DNA of 64,000 nucleotides, taken from Brevibacterium renqingii. GTDB taxonomy: Bacteria > Actinomycetota > Actinomycetes > Actinomycetales > Brevibacteriaceae. The position numbers and the translations under genes were made by a program. The stretch's first letter is position 1; each line of letters starts with the position of its first letter. A model generated the notes under the pieces. The model was not told the DNA's origin. It saw only the letters and a list, made by a program, of their open reading frames with translations, and searched no databases. Location: NCBI RefSeq assembly GCF_017808105.1, contig NZ_JADBHF010000008.1:1-64000 (forward strand), given 5' to 3'. Below are positions 1-8,264 of the stretch, piece after piece.

Positions 1-209
1 AAGGGCTGGGGCGGCAGATCCCAGTGAAGACCAGCATCGACACGCCCTGCCCATACACACATTTTGGCCTATAACCCGGAAACGGCGGTCCGTCGGTTCT
101 CGGACACGGGGTCGGCGGCCGGCCCACGGCCCAGCGTGGGATACGGTGGTGTATGTCACCCGGGTCGCGGCGTCGCCGCGTGATCCGATCACCGTCGATG
201 GGAGTCCTC
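1..209. other. Window-start region without a supported gene
   Basis: I see no supported gene here. In frame 1 the sequence is open from the window edge to a TGA at 25-27, so the last codons of an upstream plus-strand gene are possible but cannot be shown. The remainder is presumably the leader and promoter region of the M20 peptidase. Confidence 0.4.
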
Positions 210-1517
210 GTGTTTGATTTCAGTGCCGCCGAGGCGGAGGTCACCGAACTGTGTCGCCAGCTCATCCGCATCGACACCCAGAACTGGGGCGGGAACCGGG
301 CGAATCCCGAGCTGCCGGCCGCCGAACTGATCTCCTCGTGGTTCTCCGAGGTGGACCTGCGCTCCGAGATCATCGAATCCTCCCCGGGCAGAGCCAGCCT
401 CGTGACCCGCGTCAAGGGTTCGGACCCGCAGGCTCCCGCACTCGTCGTGCACGGTCACACCGATGTGGTGCCGGCAGCGGCCGAGGACTGGAGCGTCGAC
501 CCCTTCGAAGGGGTGATCAAGGACGGACTGCTGTGGGGCCGCGGAGCCGTGGACATGAAGGACATGGACGCGATGATCATCGCAGCGGTGCGCGAGATGA
601 TGCGACAGGGTCTGCAGCCCAGACGGGACCTCGTCATCGCCTTCTTCGCGGATGAGGAGGCGGGCAGCAACTACGGCGCCCGCTACCTCGTGCGCAACCG
701 TCCCGAGCTCTTCGCCGGGGCCACCGAGGCGATCTCAGAGGTCGGAGGCTACTCCGTCGACATCCGCGGCCAGCGGGTCTACCTCATCCAGACGGCGGAG
801 AAGGGGCTGGCCTGGCTCAATCTCGTCGCCCACGGCACCGCCGGCCACGGCTCCCAGCGCAATGACGACAACCCGGTCACCAGGCTCGCCGCGGCGATCG
901 CGCGGATCGGCAGCCATCCCTGGCCGCAGGAGATCCCCCTGGCCACTCGGAAGCTGCTCGAAGGGGTCGCGGAACTCACCGGGATCGAGTTCCGCTCCGA
1001 GACGATTCCACAGCTGCTGGCCGAACTCGGCTCGGTCGAGAAGTTCGTCGCCCCGACCCTGCAGAACACTTCGAATCCCTCGTTCCTCGACGCCGGGTAC
1101 AAGCACAACGTCATTCCCGGCACCGCCACCGCCTTCGTCGACTGCCGGACGCTGCCGGGACAGCATGAGGATGTCATGCTCAAACTCAAAGAGCTCGCGG
1201 GCGAGGGCATCGACATCGAGGCCGAGGACGAGGGCGAGTCGCTCGAAGCGCCGTTCGACACTCCGCTGGTGGCGCAGATGAAAGCGAGCCTGCTCGCCGA
1301 CGACCCCACCGCCACGGTGCTGCCCTACACTCTCTCGGGAGGCACGGACAACAAATCCATGGCCGAGCTCGGCATCACCGGGTACGGCTTCGCACCCCTG
1401 CAGCTGACCGGCGACCTCGACTTCCCGGCCATGTTCCACGGTGTCGACGAGCGGGTGCCGATCTCCGCCCTCAAGTTCGGGACCCGCGTCCTCGGCGACT
1501 TCCTGCTGAAGGCATGA
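210..1517 (+). CDS. M20/M25/M40 family zinc peptidase
   Basis: Predicted cytoplasmic di-zinc hydrolase (peptidase, deacylase or carboxypeptidase type); the substrate cannot be told from sequence. From the GTG at 210 the protein has 435 residues. Metal-site motifs are HGHTDVVP at 81-88, RGAVDMKD at 111-118 and DEE at 148-150. The GTG is chosen because GGAG ends 5 nt before it and the family core (ELCRQLIRIDT) begins about ten residues later; ATG codons at 198 and 153 would add an Arg-rich extension. The 3' end overlaps the convergent permease gene by 47 bp. M20 peptidase next to DUF5703 is a common actinobacterial arrangement. Confidence 0.9.
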   Translation: MFDFSAAEAEVTELCRQLIRIDTQNWGGNRANPELPAAELISSWFSEVDLRSEIIESSPGRASLVTRVKGSDPQAPALVVHGHTDVVPAAAEDWSVDPFEGVIKDGLLWGRGAVDMKDMDAMIIAAVREMMRQGLQPRRDLVIAFFADEEAGSNYGARYLVRNRPELFAGATEAISEVGGYSVDIRGQRVYLIQTAEKGLAWLNLVAHGTAGHGSQRNDDNPVTRLAAAIARIGSHPWPQEIPLATRKLLEGVAELTGIEFRSETIPQLLAELGSVEKFVAPTLQNTSNPSFLDAGYKHNVIPGTATAFVDCRTLPGQHEDVMLKLKELAGEGIDIEAEDEGESLEAPFDTPLVAQMKASLLADDPTATVLPYTLSGGTDNKSMAELGITGYGFAPLQLTGDLDFPAMFHGVDERVPISALKFGTRVLGDFLLKA

Positions 1518-2445
1518 TCGTCACGACGATGCCGGCGAGCACTCCCGCTGCGCTGACGACCGTCGTGGCGCTGACCAGGGAGCCTTCGACGGGCGTGAGC
1601 AGATCGAGCAGAAGGGCACCCATGAGGTTGCCGAACAGCGAGAAGAGGCTGAGCAGGAGCACCCCGAGGCGGGCGACCGTGAGCGCGGTCAGCCCGATGA
1701 AGACGACGCCGAAGGCACCGCCGAGGAGGATCCACCACTGATCGGGCTGCGCCGGAAAGCCGCGCCAGGGGACCCCGGTGAGCAGGAGGACGGCGGAGAC
1801 GAGCGCCATCGCGGCGGTGCCGACGGCGAAGTTCACCGTCGTCGCCACGACCGCCGACTCCGTCGCGGATCTGATGCGGCCGTTGCAGGCCTGTTGGACC
1901 GCGGTGAGAGCCCCGGAGGCGAACGGCAGCAGCGGTGCCCACAGGGGCACTCCGAGGAGGAGACGCTCCCTGGCTCCGCAGGCGAGGGCGGCGAGGACGA
2001 TGACGACGCCGAGGATGCGCAGTGCGCTCGGCCGCTGCCGACCCCCGGGCGGCAGTTCGGTCGAATCGACGATGAGGCCGCCGGTGACCTGGCCCGAGAC
2101 GAATGCCATGGTGAACATCGCCACGCCCATGATCGGCACCGTCGAGGCCTGTGCGATGACGACGAGTCCGCCGCTGAGGCCTCCGAGCAGCAGCCACCAG
2201 GGCAGCGTGCCCTGTCGCACCAGCTCAGCGAGGTGGGCGGCCGCCGACCGGGCTCGGGGGGAGGCGGTCAGGGCAGCGCCGACGAGCACGAGCCCGACGA
2301 GGAACGAGATGAGCGCGGCGAAGACCGCATGCCCGAGGACCGGGCCGAGCAGACCGTTCGCGCGCCCCTGCAAGGACATGGCCGCCCCGGCGACGACGGT
2401 GACCAGACCGGCCCCGAGAACAGGAACGAGGGACGGGGACCTCAC
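1471..2445 (-). CDS. DMT-superfamily transporter, YdcZ/DUF606 type
   Basis: Integral membrane protein of 324 residues with about ten hydrophobic helices, resembling two tandem YdcZ (DUF606) five-helix repeats. Substrate unknown. It starts with GTG and lies 10 nt downstream of DUF5703 on the same strand, so the two are probably cotranscribed. Its last 16 codons overlap the end of the convergent M20 peptidase gene. The N-terminus is hydrophobic from residue 6 onward, which suits a first membrane helix. Confidence 0.8.
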   Translation of the reverse strand: MRSPSLVPVLGAGLVTVVAGAAMSLQGRANGLLGPVLGHAVFAALISFLVGLVLVGAALTASPRARSAAAHLAELVRQGTLPWWLLLGGLSGGLVVIAQASTVPIMGVAMFTMAFVSGQVTGGLIVDSTELPPGGRQRPSALRILGVVIVLAALACGARERLLLGVPLWAPLLPFASGALTAVQQACNGRIRSATESAVVATTVNFAVGTAAMALVSAVLLLTGVPWRGFPAQPDQWWILLGGAFGVVFIGLTALTVARLGVLLLSLFSLFGNLMGALLLDLLTPVEGSLVSATTVVSAAGVLAGIVVTIMPSAGSRRGRGSRT

Positions 2446-2455
2446 CGGTGTGCGA

Positions 2456-2659
2456 TCAGCTGCTCAGCGTCAGCGGCATGATCTTGCGGCGCAGCCACAC
2501 CGTGCGCACGCCGCCGACGGAGATCCGAGTCCGGGCGAGCTCCCATTTGCCGTATTCCGCCTCGTCGTTGAGCTCCTGCAGGCTGACAGAGCGAGGGACA
2601 TCCTTGGAGAACGAGACCTTGCGGAACTCGTAGGTCATACGTGGACGCTGACGTTTCAT
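2456..2659 (-). CDS. DUF5703 family small protein
   Basis: A 67-residue basic protein matching the short actinobacterial DUF5703 family: a YEFRKV start, a central AEYGKWELART segment and a VWLRRKI end. Function is unknown. The start ATG at 2659 has a TAGGGT hexamer 6 nt upstream on the minus strand, suggesting a leaderless transcript; a second ATG lies seven codons in. It heads a two-gene unit with the downstream permease and is divergent from the histidine phosphatase. Confidence 0.8.
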   Translation of the reverse strand: MKRQRPRMTYEFRKVSFSKDVPRSVSLQELNDEAEYGKWELARTRISVGGVRTVWLRRKIMPLTLSS

Positions 2660-2665
2660 AGACCC

Positions 2666-2671
2666 ACCCTA
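2666..2671 (-). promoter_or_regulatory. Putative -10 (TAGGGT) for leaderless DUF5703
   Basis: On the minus strand TAGGGT is followed by 6 nt and then the ATG at 2659, which places transcription start at or next to the start codon. Confidence 0.5.
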
Positions 2672-2683
2672 GACGATCTGGGC

Positions 2684-2689
2684 TAATGT
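2684..2689 (+). promoter_or_regulatory. Putative -10 (TAATGT) for leaderless histidine phosphatase
   Basis: TAATGT is followed by 7 nt and then the ATG at 2697. No convincing Shine-Dalgarno sequence precedes the start. Confidence 0.5.
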
Positions 2690-2696
2690 TGAGAGC

Positions 2697-3359
2697 ATGC
2701 CCGTCATCGTTCTTCTGCGGCACGGCCTCTCGAGTGCCAACTCCTCCGGAATACTGGCCGGACGTGCACCCGGTGTGTTCCTGACCGAGGAAGGGGTGAG
2801 CGCGCTCGAGGCGAATCTGCAGCTGCTGCCCAACCGCTCCTTCACCCGGCTGCTGCATTCTCCTCTGGAACGCTGTGTGCAGACCGCGGAGATCGCGCGG
2901 CAGGTCGCGGACTTCGGCTCGGTCGACGTCGACCGGGCCGTGATCGAACTCGACTACGGCGACTGGACAGGACGGTCCCTGCAGGACCTGGGGCAGGAGC
3001 CCCTGTGGGCCACCGTGATCGAACGAGCCTCGCAGGCCCGGTTCCCCGGAGGCGAGTCCATCGCCGAGGCGGCCGACCGATCCGTCGGACGCGTTCGAGG
3101 ACTCGTGGCCCAGATGCGCGAGGAAGAGCCGGAGGAGACCCGGCAGTGGGCGATGATCGTCTCCCACGGGGACATCATCAAGGCCGTCATCGCCGATGCA
3201 CTCGGCATGCCGCTCGATGACTTCCAGCGGCTGAGCGTCGCACCGGGATCGTTCACCGTGATCGACTACTCGGGCCCGCGACCGGTGCTCGCGGCGATGT
3301 CGGTCACAGCCGCGGGGCTCGCACAGTCGGCAGCCGTCGGAGGCGGCGGCCTGCGGTGA
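2697..3359 (+). CDS. Histidine phosphatase family protein (MSMEG_4193-like)
   Basis: Predicted cytoplasmic phosphatase of 220 residues in the phosphoglycerate-mutase-like superfamily. The phosphohistidine motif RHG is at residues 8-10, with the second catalytic His in SHGD around 157. An acidic residue in the ELDYGDW segment (about 84-90) is the likely proton donor. It resembles the MSMEG_4193 subfamily, whose actinobacterial members often lie next to uppP as here. Physiological substrate unknown. Likely leaderless, and 5 nt from the convergent uppP stop. Confidence 0.88.
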   Translation: MPVIVLLRHGLSSANSSGILAGRAPGVFLTEEGVSALEANLQLLPNRSFTRLLHSPLERCVQTAEIARQVADFGSVDVDRAVIELDYGDWTGRSLQDLGQEPLWATVIERASQARFPGGESIAEAADRSVGRVRGLVAQMREEEPEETRQWAMIVSHGDIIKAVIADALGMPLDDFQRLSVAPGSFTVIDYSGPRPVLAAMSVTAAGLAQSAAVGGGGLR

Positions 3360-3364
3360 ACCGA

Positions 3365-4201
3365 TCAGACCGCGGCGAGGACCCCGGTGCCGAGCAGGAT
3401 GTAGAGGGCGATGCCCAAGGCGACCCGGTACCAGACGAAGATCCCGAAGGACCTCGTCTTCACATAGCCGAGGAACCAATGGATGACGAAGAGCCCCAGG
3501 ACGAATGAGATGAGTGTGGCCAGGATCGTCGGCCCCCATCCCAGAACCATCTCGTCGTCGCGGCCGAGAGTCTGCGCGACACCGTAGAACCCGGAGCCGA
3601 GGACGGCCGGGATCGCGAGCAGGAACGAATAGCGGGCCGCCGACGGACGGTCGAATCCCATGAACCGGCCGGCCATGATCGTCCCGCCCGAGCGTGACAC
3701 GCCCGGGATGACCGCCAGCGCCTGTGCGAAGCCGAAGAGGATGCCCTGACCCCACTTCATGTCCTCGAGTGTGCGCTCCTTCTTCCCGGCCCAGTCGGCA
3801 ATGCCGATGATGAGGCCGAAGACGATGAGCATCGTCGCGGTGATCCACAGGCTGCGCAGCGCACCCTCGATGTAGTCCTGGAACAGCAGACCGATGACGA
3901 CGATGGGGATCGAACCGACGATGATCAGCCAGCCCAGCCGCACCTCGGGGTCCTTCCGGTCGTGCTTGCCGACCAGTGCCTTGCACCACTTCGAGATGAT
4001 CGTGACGATGTCACGCCAGAAGTAGACGACGACGGCCGCTTCGGTGCCGATCTGAATGATGGCGGTGAAGAAGGCACCGGGATCCGAGCCCGGGAGCATG
4101 AACTCGCCGACGATGCGCACATGCGCCGAGGACGAGATCGGCAGGAACTCGGTGAGCGCCTGCACGATTCCGAGCACAGCGGCGACCAGCCAGTCGTACA
4201 T
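3365..4201 (-). CDS. uppP: Undecaprenyl-diphosphatase UppP
   Basis: Membrane phosphatase that recycles undecaprenyl pyrophosphate to the monophosphate carrier used for peptidoglycan and wall polymers. The 278-residue protein has the family motifs TEFLPISSSAH near residues 17-27 and PGVSRSGGT in the second conserved loop, with multiple hydrophobic helices. The family's usual glycine in SSSGH is alanine here. The start ATG at 4201 follows AAGGAG by 4 nt, so the upstream in-frame extension is rejected. Divergent from the aldo/keto-reductase-like gene. Confidence 0.93.
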   Translation of the reverse strand: MYDWLVAAVLGIVQALTEFLPISSSAHVRIVGEFMLPGSDPGAFFTAIIQIGTEAAVVVYFWRDIVTIISKWCKALVGKHDRKDPEVRLGWLIIVGSIPIVVIGLLFQDYIEGALRSLWITATMLIVFGLIIGIADWAGKKERTLEDMKWGQGILFGFAQALAVIPGVSRSGGTIMAGRFMGFDRPSAARYSFLLAIPAVLGSGFYGVAQTLGRDDEMVLGWGPTILATLISFVLGLFVIHWFLGYVKTRSFGIFVWYRVALGIALYILLGTGVLAAV

Positions 4202-4261
4202 ACGACTCCTTGAGAATATGGGATGGGGTGGGAACGCAACCACGGTAGTCGCCGGATCGGG

Positions 4262-4267
4262 TAACCT
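4262..4267 (+). promoter_or_regulatory. Putative -10 (TAACCT) for leaderless AKR-like gene
   Basis: TAACCT lies 8 nt upstream of the ATG at 4276, in the gap between divergent uppP and this gene. Confidence 0.45.
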
Positions 4268-4275
4268 CAAGAAGC

Positions 4276-5175
4276 ATGAAGCACCAACGCCTCGGCACCA
4301 CCGGTCTGGAAGTCAGCGATGTGGGTCTCGGGACCTTCGAATGGGGGCACCGGGTGGACGCCCGGGCCGCCCAGCGTCTCGTCGACGACTACAACGGTGC
4401 AGGTGGGAACGTCATCGAGCTTCCCAGCTCCGGCCATTTCGCCGCTCAGGTGATCTCACAGCTGAGACTTCCCGAAGAAATGCTGGTGGTGGCCCGCACG
4501 GGCGTGTCCATGAGTGAGCCCGACCACATCGAGGTCGGCCTCGGGCGGTCGCGGATGCTCTCGCAGGTCGACTCCATGCTGCGGACGACGGGTCGCGAGC
4601 ACCTCGATGTGCTCGTCCTCGACGTCTTCGACGCCGAGGTCGACAGGGCCGAGACCGCCTCGGCGATCGACACCCTGCTCACCCTCGGAAAGATCCGCTA
4701 CGTCGGCGTCTCCCACCACACAGGCTGGCAGCTGGCGGAGATGCGCGGAGCAGGAGTGCCGATCTCCTGCGCCGTGGCCGAATACTCACTGCTCAATCGC
4801 GAGGCCGAGGACGAACTCATGCCCGCCGCGGACTACGCCGGCGTCGGCCTCATCGCGGGCGCGGGACTCGGGAGAGGCGTGCTCACCGACAAATACCGCA
4901 ACGCGACACCGCAGGACTCCCGTCTGACCGGCGAGCTGAGCGACTACGTGGGAGCCTACCTCGACGACCGGTCGAATCGGGTGCTCGCCGGAGTCCGCAA
5001 GGCCGCGACCGCACTGGGCGTGTCGACGACCGATATCGCGCTGGCCTTCAATCGGCATCGCGGGATCGCCTGCTCGCTGGTCTCGGCTCGCACTCCCGCT
5101 CAGCTCGCGGAGGTCACCGGCAGCGAGGTCGCGCTGGCCGATGAGATCGCCGAGGTGCTCGACCAGATCTCCTGA
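4276..5175 (+). CDS. Aldo/keto-reductase-fold protein lacking the catalytic tetrad
   Basis: A 299-residue TIM-barrel AKR homologue, recognisable from the opening RLGTTGLEVSDVGLGT, the central GKIRYVGVSHHTGWQL and the AEYSLLNREAE segment. The catalytic Asp-Tyr-Lys-His residues are not where expected: the usual FDTA..Y region reads NVIELPSSGHF (45-55), the usual ATKxG reads VVARTGV (71-77), and the usual HxxD strand end reads VLVLDVFD (112-119). NADPH-dependent reduction is therefore doubtful. Gene order next to uppP suggests a conserved but non-canonical role. The reading frame is intact. Confidence 0.8.
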   Translation: MKHQRLGTTGLEVSDVGLGTFEWGHRVDARAAQRLVDDYNGAGGNVIELPSSGHFAAQVISQLRLPEEMLVVARTGVSMSEPDHIEVGLGRSRMLSQVDSMLRTTGREHLDVLVLDVFDAEVDRAETASAIDTLLTLGKIRYVGVSHHTGWQLAEMRGAGVPISCAVAEYSLLNREAEDELMPAADYAGVGLIAGAGLGRGVLTDKYRNATPQDSRLTGELSDYVGAYLDDRSNRVLAGVRKAATALGVSTTDIALAFNRHRGIACSLVSARTPAQLAEVTGSEVALADEIAEVLDQIS

Positions 5176-5178
5176 GGC

Positions 5179-5436
5179 TCAGTCGTCCTCGTCATCGAGG
5201 CCGAAGTCGTCATCATCGTCCTTCGCGTCCTCGACGTCGTCGAAGAGTTCGAAGGGAGTCACCTCGTCGAAAGCGGTGTAGATCGCGTCTTCATAGATTT
5301 CGAACGCGTCGGCCAAAGCCATATAAGCGGCTTCGACTCGGGAGTCTTGGTCTCCGGTGCGGTGTGCGGATGCAGCGTAGTGCTCTCTCACTGCTTCGAG
5401 GAATGCGTCCAGGGCCTCACGAGGATCAGTGCTCAT
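5179..5436 (-). CDS. Conserved small acidic protein
   Basis: An 85-residue protein: a helical body (REALDAFLEAVREHYAA) and a conserved EDAIYTAFDEVTPFELFDD segment, then a very acidic Asp/Glu tail. It resembles a short actinobacterial family sometimes labelled 'primosomal protein' in databases, a label nothing here supports. Function unknown. TACATT 6 nt upstream of the ATG on the minus strand suggests leaderless expression. Convergent with the AKR-like gene, 3 nt apart. Confidence 0.75.
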   Translation of the reverse strand: MSTDPREALDAFLEAVREHYAASAHRTGDQDSRVEAAYMALADAFEIYEDAIYTAFDEVTPFELFDDVEDAKDDDDDFGLDDEDD

Positions 5437-5442
5437 GACTCA

Positions 5443-5448
5443 AATGTA
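5443..5448 (-). promoter_or_regulatory. Putative -10 (TACATT) for small acidic protein
   Basis: On the minus strand TACATT is followed by 6 nt and the ATG at 5436. Confidence 0.45.
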
Positions 5449-5481
5449 ACCCAGGCCGGAGTCACATGTAAGTGTTTGGAC

Positions 5482-5487
5482 TAGGCT
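5482..5487 (+). promoter_or_regulatory. Putative -10 (TAGGCT) for DUF3090 gene
   Basis: TAGGCT lies 6 nt upstream of the ATG at 5494. The intervening GAAGGA could also act as a ribosome-binding site if transcription starts further upstream. Confidence 0.45.
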
Positions 5488-5493
5488 GAAGGA

Positions 5494-6057
5494 ATGGCAG
5501 CTCTGTACGACCACCCCGCACCGGATCGTTTCGTCGTCGGCACCATCGGCCTGCCCGGAGATCGGACGTTCCTTCTGCAGGCCAAGTCCGGCAATTCGCT
5601 GACGACGGTGGTCGTGGAGAAGGAACAGGTGGAGATTCTGGCCGACCGGATCACCGAGCTGCTCGACATGGTCATGATCAAGGATCCTGCGGCGCGGGTG
5701 CCGCAGACGGCCCTGGACGAGCGCATCGACAATGCCGGGCTCAATGTGCCCATCGAACCGGAGTTCCGCGTCGGCACCATGAGCCTGGGCTGGGACACGG
5801 TCGAACACGAGCTCGTCATCGAATGCTTCGAACTCACCGAGGCCGACGCTCAGGCCGGCACTTCGGCCGACCCCGATGACGACGAGGTCGAACGTGAAGT
5901 CCTGCGCATCGTCCTCGACGCGGCCGGGGCGCGAGAATTCGCCCGCCGCGGCGAACAGGTCGTCGGAGCCGGACGCGGTGACTGCCCGTTCTGTTCGCTC
6001 CCGCTCGAGCCCGAGGGCCACCTGTGCCCCCGCGCCAACGGAATTCCGCGCGCCTGA
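5494..6057 (+). CDS. DUF3090 family protein
   Basis: A 187-residue protein of the actinobacterial DUF3090 family, recognised from the opening ALYDHPAPDRFVVGTIG and RTFLLQAKSG. The C-terminus carries a Cys/His cluster, CPFCSLPLEPEGHLCP, that looks like a zinc-ribbon knuckle, a frequent family feature. Biochemical role unknown. It is followed after 6 nt by the SCO1664 gene, and this pair next to mshC is a recurrent actinobacterial arrangement, so the two products may act together. Confidence 0.88.
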   Translation: MAALYDHPAPDRFVVGTIGLPGDRTFLLQAKSGNSLTTVVVEKEQVEILADRITELLDMVMIKDPAARVPQTALDERIDNAGLNVPIEPEFRVGTMSLGWDTVEHELVIECFELTEADAQAGTSADPDDDEVEREVLRIVLDAAGAREFARRGEQVVGAGRGDCPFCSLPLEPEGHLCPRANGIPRA

Positions 6058-6063
6058 ACCGAT

Positions 6064-6876
6064 ATGGACGATGCCTCTCTCCTCGACGCGCTGACAGCGG
6101 GGGACTGGACCGAGATGGGTTCGATCCCGCGGGCCAGCAACGACACCCGGCTGCTCGTGCTCGACCATTCGGGTCGGGCGCTCAAGGCGGTGTACAAACC
6201 CATCGCCGGGGAACGGCCTCTGCATGACTTCCCACCCGCCAGCCTGGCCCTGCGCGAGGTGGCGGCCTACCGCCTGAGTGCCGCCCTCGGCCTCAGCGTC
6301 GTCCCGCCGACGGTGCTGCGCGATGACCTGCCCGCGGGGCGCGGCTCCCTGCAGGCCTATGTCGAGGCCTCGGGAGATGAGGAAGCTGTGACATTGAGCA
6401 CGGTGAATGCGATCCCTGCCGATCACACTCCGATCTTCGCGCTGCGCACCGAGGACGGCCGCGATCTCGTGCTCTCCCACGCCGTTTCCGAAGGTCTGCG
6501 GGCGATCGCCTTCTTCGACCTGCTGGCCAACAACGCTGATCGCAAGGCCGGACACGTCATCACCGGCAGCTGCCTGCCGAGCACTGCGACCGAGGACATC
6601 GGCACCTTCGGCATCGACAACGGTTTGACCTTCCATACCCAGGAGAAGCTGCGCACCGTTCTCTGGGGATTCTCCGGCACCTCCTTCCAAGCGGAGGAGA
6701 TCGACGCCCTCGAGGAAGTCGCCCGGATGGACACGGCGCTGGAGTCGGCACTCGCCGATTGCCTGTCCGCGGCCGAACTGAGGGCCCTGGCCGACCGTGC
6801 TGAGACACTTCTCACCGGTGAGTTCTTCCCCGAGGCGCCGACGGATCGCACTGTCATCCCCTGGCCGCCCATCTGA
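6064..6876 (+). CDS. SCO1664 family protein (PI3/PI4-kinase-like fold)
   Basis: A 270-residue protein of the SCO1664 family, distantly related to PI3/PI4 kinases. Visible kinase-like motifs are a lysine in ALKAVYKPIAGE (nucleotide-binding strand), the catalytic-loop-like NNADRKAGHVI and the metal-binding-like FGIDNGLTFH. No substrate is known to me. It is 6 nt downstream of DUF3090, so translational coupling is likely. The reading frame is intact and the length is normal for the family. Confidence 0.82.
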   Translation: MDDASLLDALTAGDWTEMGSIPRASNDTRLLVLDHSGRALKAVYKPIAGERPLHDFPPASLALREVAAYRLSAALGLSVVPPTVLRDDLPAGRGSLQAYVEASGDEEAVTLSTVNAIPADHTPIFALRTEDGRDLVLSHAVSEGLRAIAFFDLLANNADRKAGHVITGSCLPSTATEDIGTFGIDNGLTFHTQEKLRTVLWGFSGTSFQAEEIDALEEVARMDTALESALADCLSAAELRALADRAETLLTGEFFPEAPTDRTVIPWPPI

Positions 6877-6970
6877 GGAGGACGGGCAGGCTGCCACACC
6901 ACGTCGAGCTCGCGCCGAGCCGCGCGCGCACCGGTCGGGGGACAGAAGTGCCCTCGGGCTGAGACTCGGT

Positions 6971-6976
6971 TAGGCT
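6971..6976 (+). promoter_or_regulatory. Putative -10 (TAGGCT) for leaderless mshC
   Basis: TAGGCT is followed by exactly 7 nt and the GTG at 6984; there is no Shine-Dalgarno sequence. Confidence 0.55.
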
Positions 6977-6983
6977 GGTTGCC

Positions 6984-8243
6984 GTGAAGTCATGGCCCGA
7001 ACCTCAACTGCCCCGTCTGACCAGCACCGGAAAGGTGCCCACGGTCTTCGACACGAGCACCCGCAGCCCGCGCCGGCTGCGCGGCAGCGAGCAGACCGCA
7101 CGCCTCTATGTCTGCGGAATCACCCCCTACGATGCGACGCATCTCGGACATGCTGCCACCTATGTGGCGTTCGACCTGCTCAATCGCATCTGGCGCGACG
7201 CCGGCCTCGAGGTCGTCTACGTCCAGAACACGACCGACGTCGATGATCCCCTCCTCGAACGTGCGAACGCGACGGGAGTCGACTGGCGGGAGCTCGCCGC
7301 CTCTCAGATCCAGCTCTACCGTGAGGACATGGAGGCCCTGCGGGTCATTCCGCCCCAGAGCTTCATCGGAGTCGTCGAGACAGTGCCCGAGATCGCGGCC
7401 GCCGTGGAGGACCTCGTCGCCGGGGGAGCGGCGTACACGCTCGACAACGGCGATGTCTACTATCGGGTGTCGACCCCGATCACCCCGCCCTTCGGCACCG
7501 TCAGCCACGACGACGCCGCGACCATGGCGGAACTCTCGGCCGAACGCGGCGGTGACCCGGACACGCCGGGCAAGGAGGACCCCATCGATCCGCTGCTGTG
7601 GAGCGCCGAACGTGAGGGCGAACCGTCCTGGGACGGAGGCTCCCTCGGACGCGGGCGCCCAGGCTGGCATGTCGAATGCACCGTCATCGTCGACAAGTAC
7701 GCGGGCCTGCCGGTGGATGTGCAGGGCGGCGGCAACGACCTCATCTTCCCGCACCACGAGATGAGCGCAGCGCATGCCGCGGCCTGGCGGGAGGTCCCGA
7801 TGGCGAAGACCTACATGCACACCGGCATGGTCGGTCTCGAAGGCGAGAAGATGAGCAAGTCCAAAGGCAACCTCGTCCTCGTCTCGGAGCTGCGCGAACG
7901 CGGGGTCGACCCCATGGTCATCCGCACCGTCATCCTGGCCAACCACTACCGCAGCGATTGGAGCTTCTCCGAAGACCAACTCGAGACGGCCACGGCCCGG
8001 CTCAGGGCCTGGGGACACGCAGCGCGCTGCGAATCCGAATGCAGGGAAGGGCTGCGCGGACACATCATCGGCCTTCTCCGGGAAGCTCTGGCCGACGATC
8101 TCGACAGCCCCCGGGCACTCGGCATCCTCGACGAATGGGCCGAGCACTACGCAGACTCCGAAGCAGGCGACGTCGATGACATCAGCGGTGACAGGATCGC
8201 CGACGCCGTCGATGCGCTGCTGGGCATCCGCCTGCTCGGCTGA
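6984..8243 (+). CDS. mshC: Cysteine:glucosaminyl-inositol ligase MshC
   Basis: Catalyses ATP-dependent ligation of L-cysteine to 1-D-myo-inosityl 2-amino-2-deoxy-alpha-D-glucopyranoside, the penultimate step of mycothiol synthesis. The 419-residue protein is a class-I synthetase relative of CysRS. It has a Cys-containing VCGITPYDATHLGHA segment (HIGH-like motif) and KMSKS at 289-293. Length matches MshC rather than full-length CysRS, since the tRNA-binding domain is reduced. The GTG start is probably leaderless. Its presence shows that the organism makes mycothiol. Confidence 0.95.
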   Translation: MKSWPEPQLPRLTSTGKVPTVFDTSTRSPRRLRGSEQTARLYVCGITPYDATHLGHAATYVAFDLLNRIWRDAGLEVVYVQNTTDVDDPLLERANATGVDWRELAASQIQLYREDMEALRVIPPQSFIGVVETVPEIAAAVEDLVAGGAAYTLDNGDVYYRVSTPITPPFGTVSHDDAATMAELSAERGGDPDTPGKEDPIDPLLWSAEREGEPSWDGGSLGRGRPGWHVECTVIVDKYAGLPVDVQGGGNDLIFPHHEMSAAHAAAWREVPMAKTYMHTGMVGLEGEKMSKSKGNLVLVSELRERGVDPMVIRTVILANHYRSDWSFSEDQLETATARLRAWGHAARCESECREGLRGHIIGLLREALADDLDSPRALGILDEWAEHYADSEAGDVDDISGDRIADAVDALLGIRLLG

Positions 8244-8264
8244 GGCCTCAGCCGAACCCCGGCG

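Noticed and set aside
1-27. C-terminal end of an upstream gene
   Set aside because: Only eight open codons before a stop at the window edge; not enough to support a coding call.
4276-5175. Frameshifted pseudogene of an aldo/keto reductase
   Set aside because: The frame is uninterrupted over 299 codons with family fold motifs throughout; the changes are substitutions, not a frame break.
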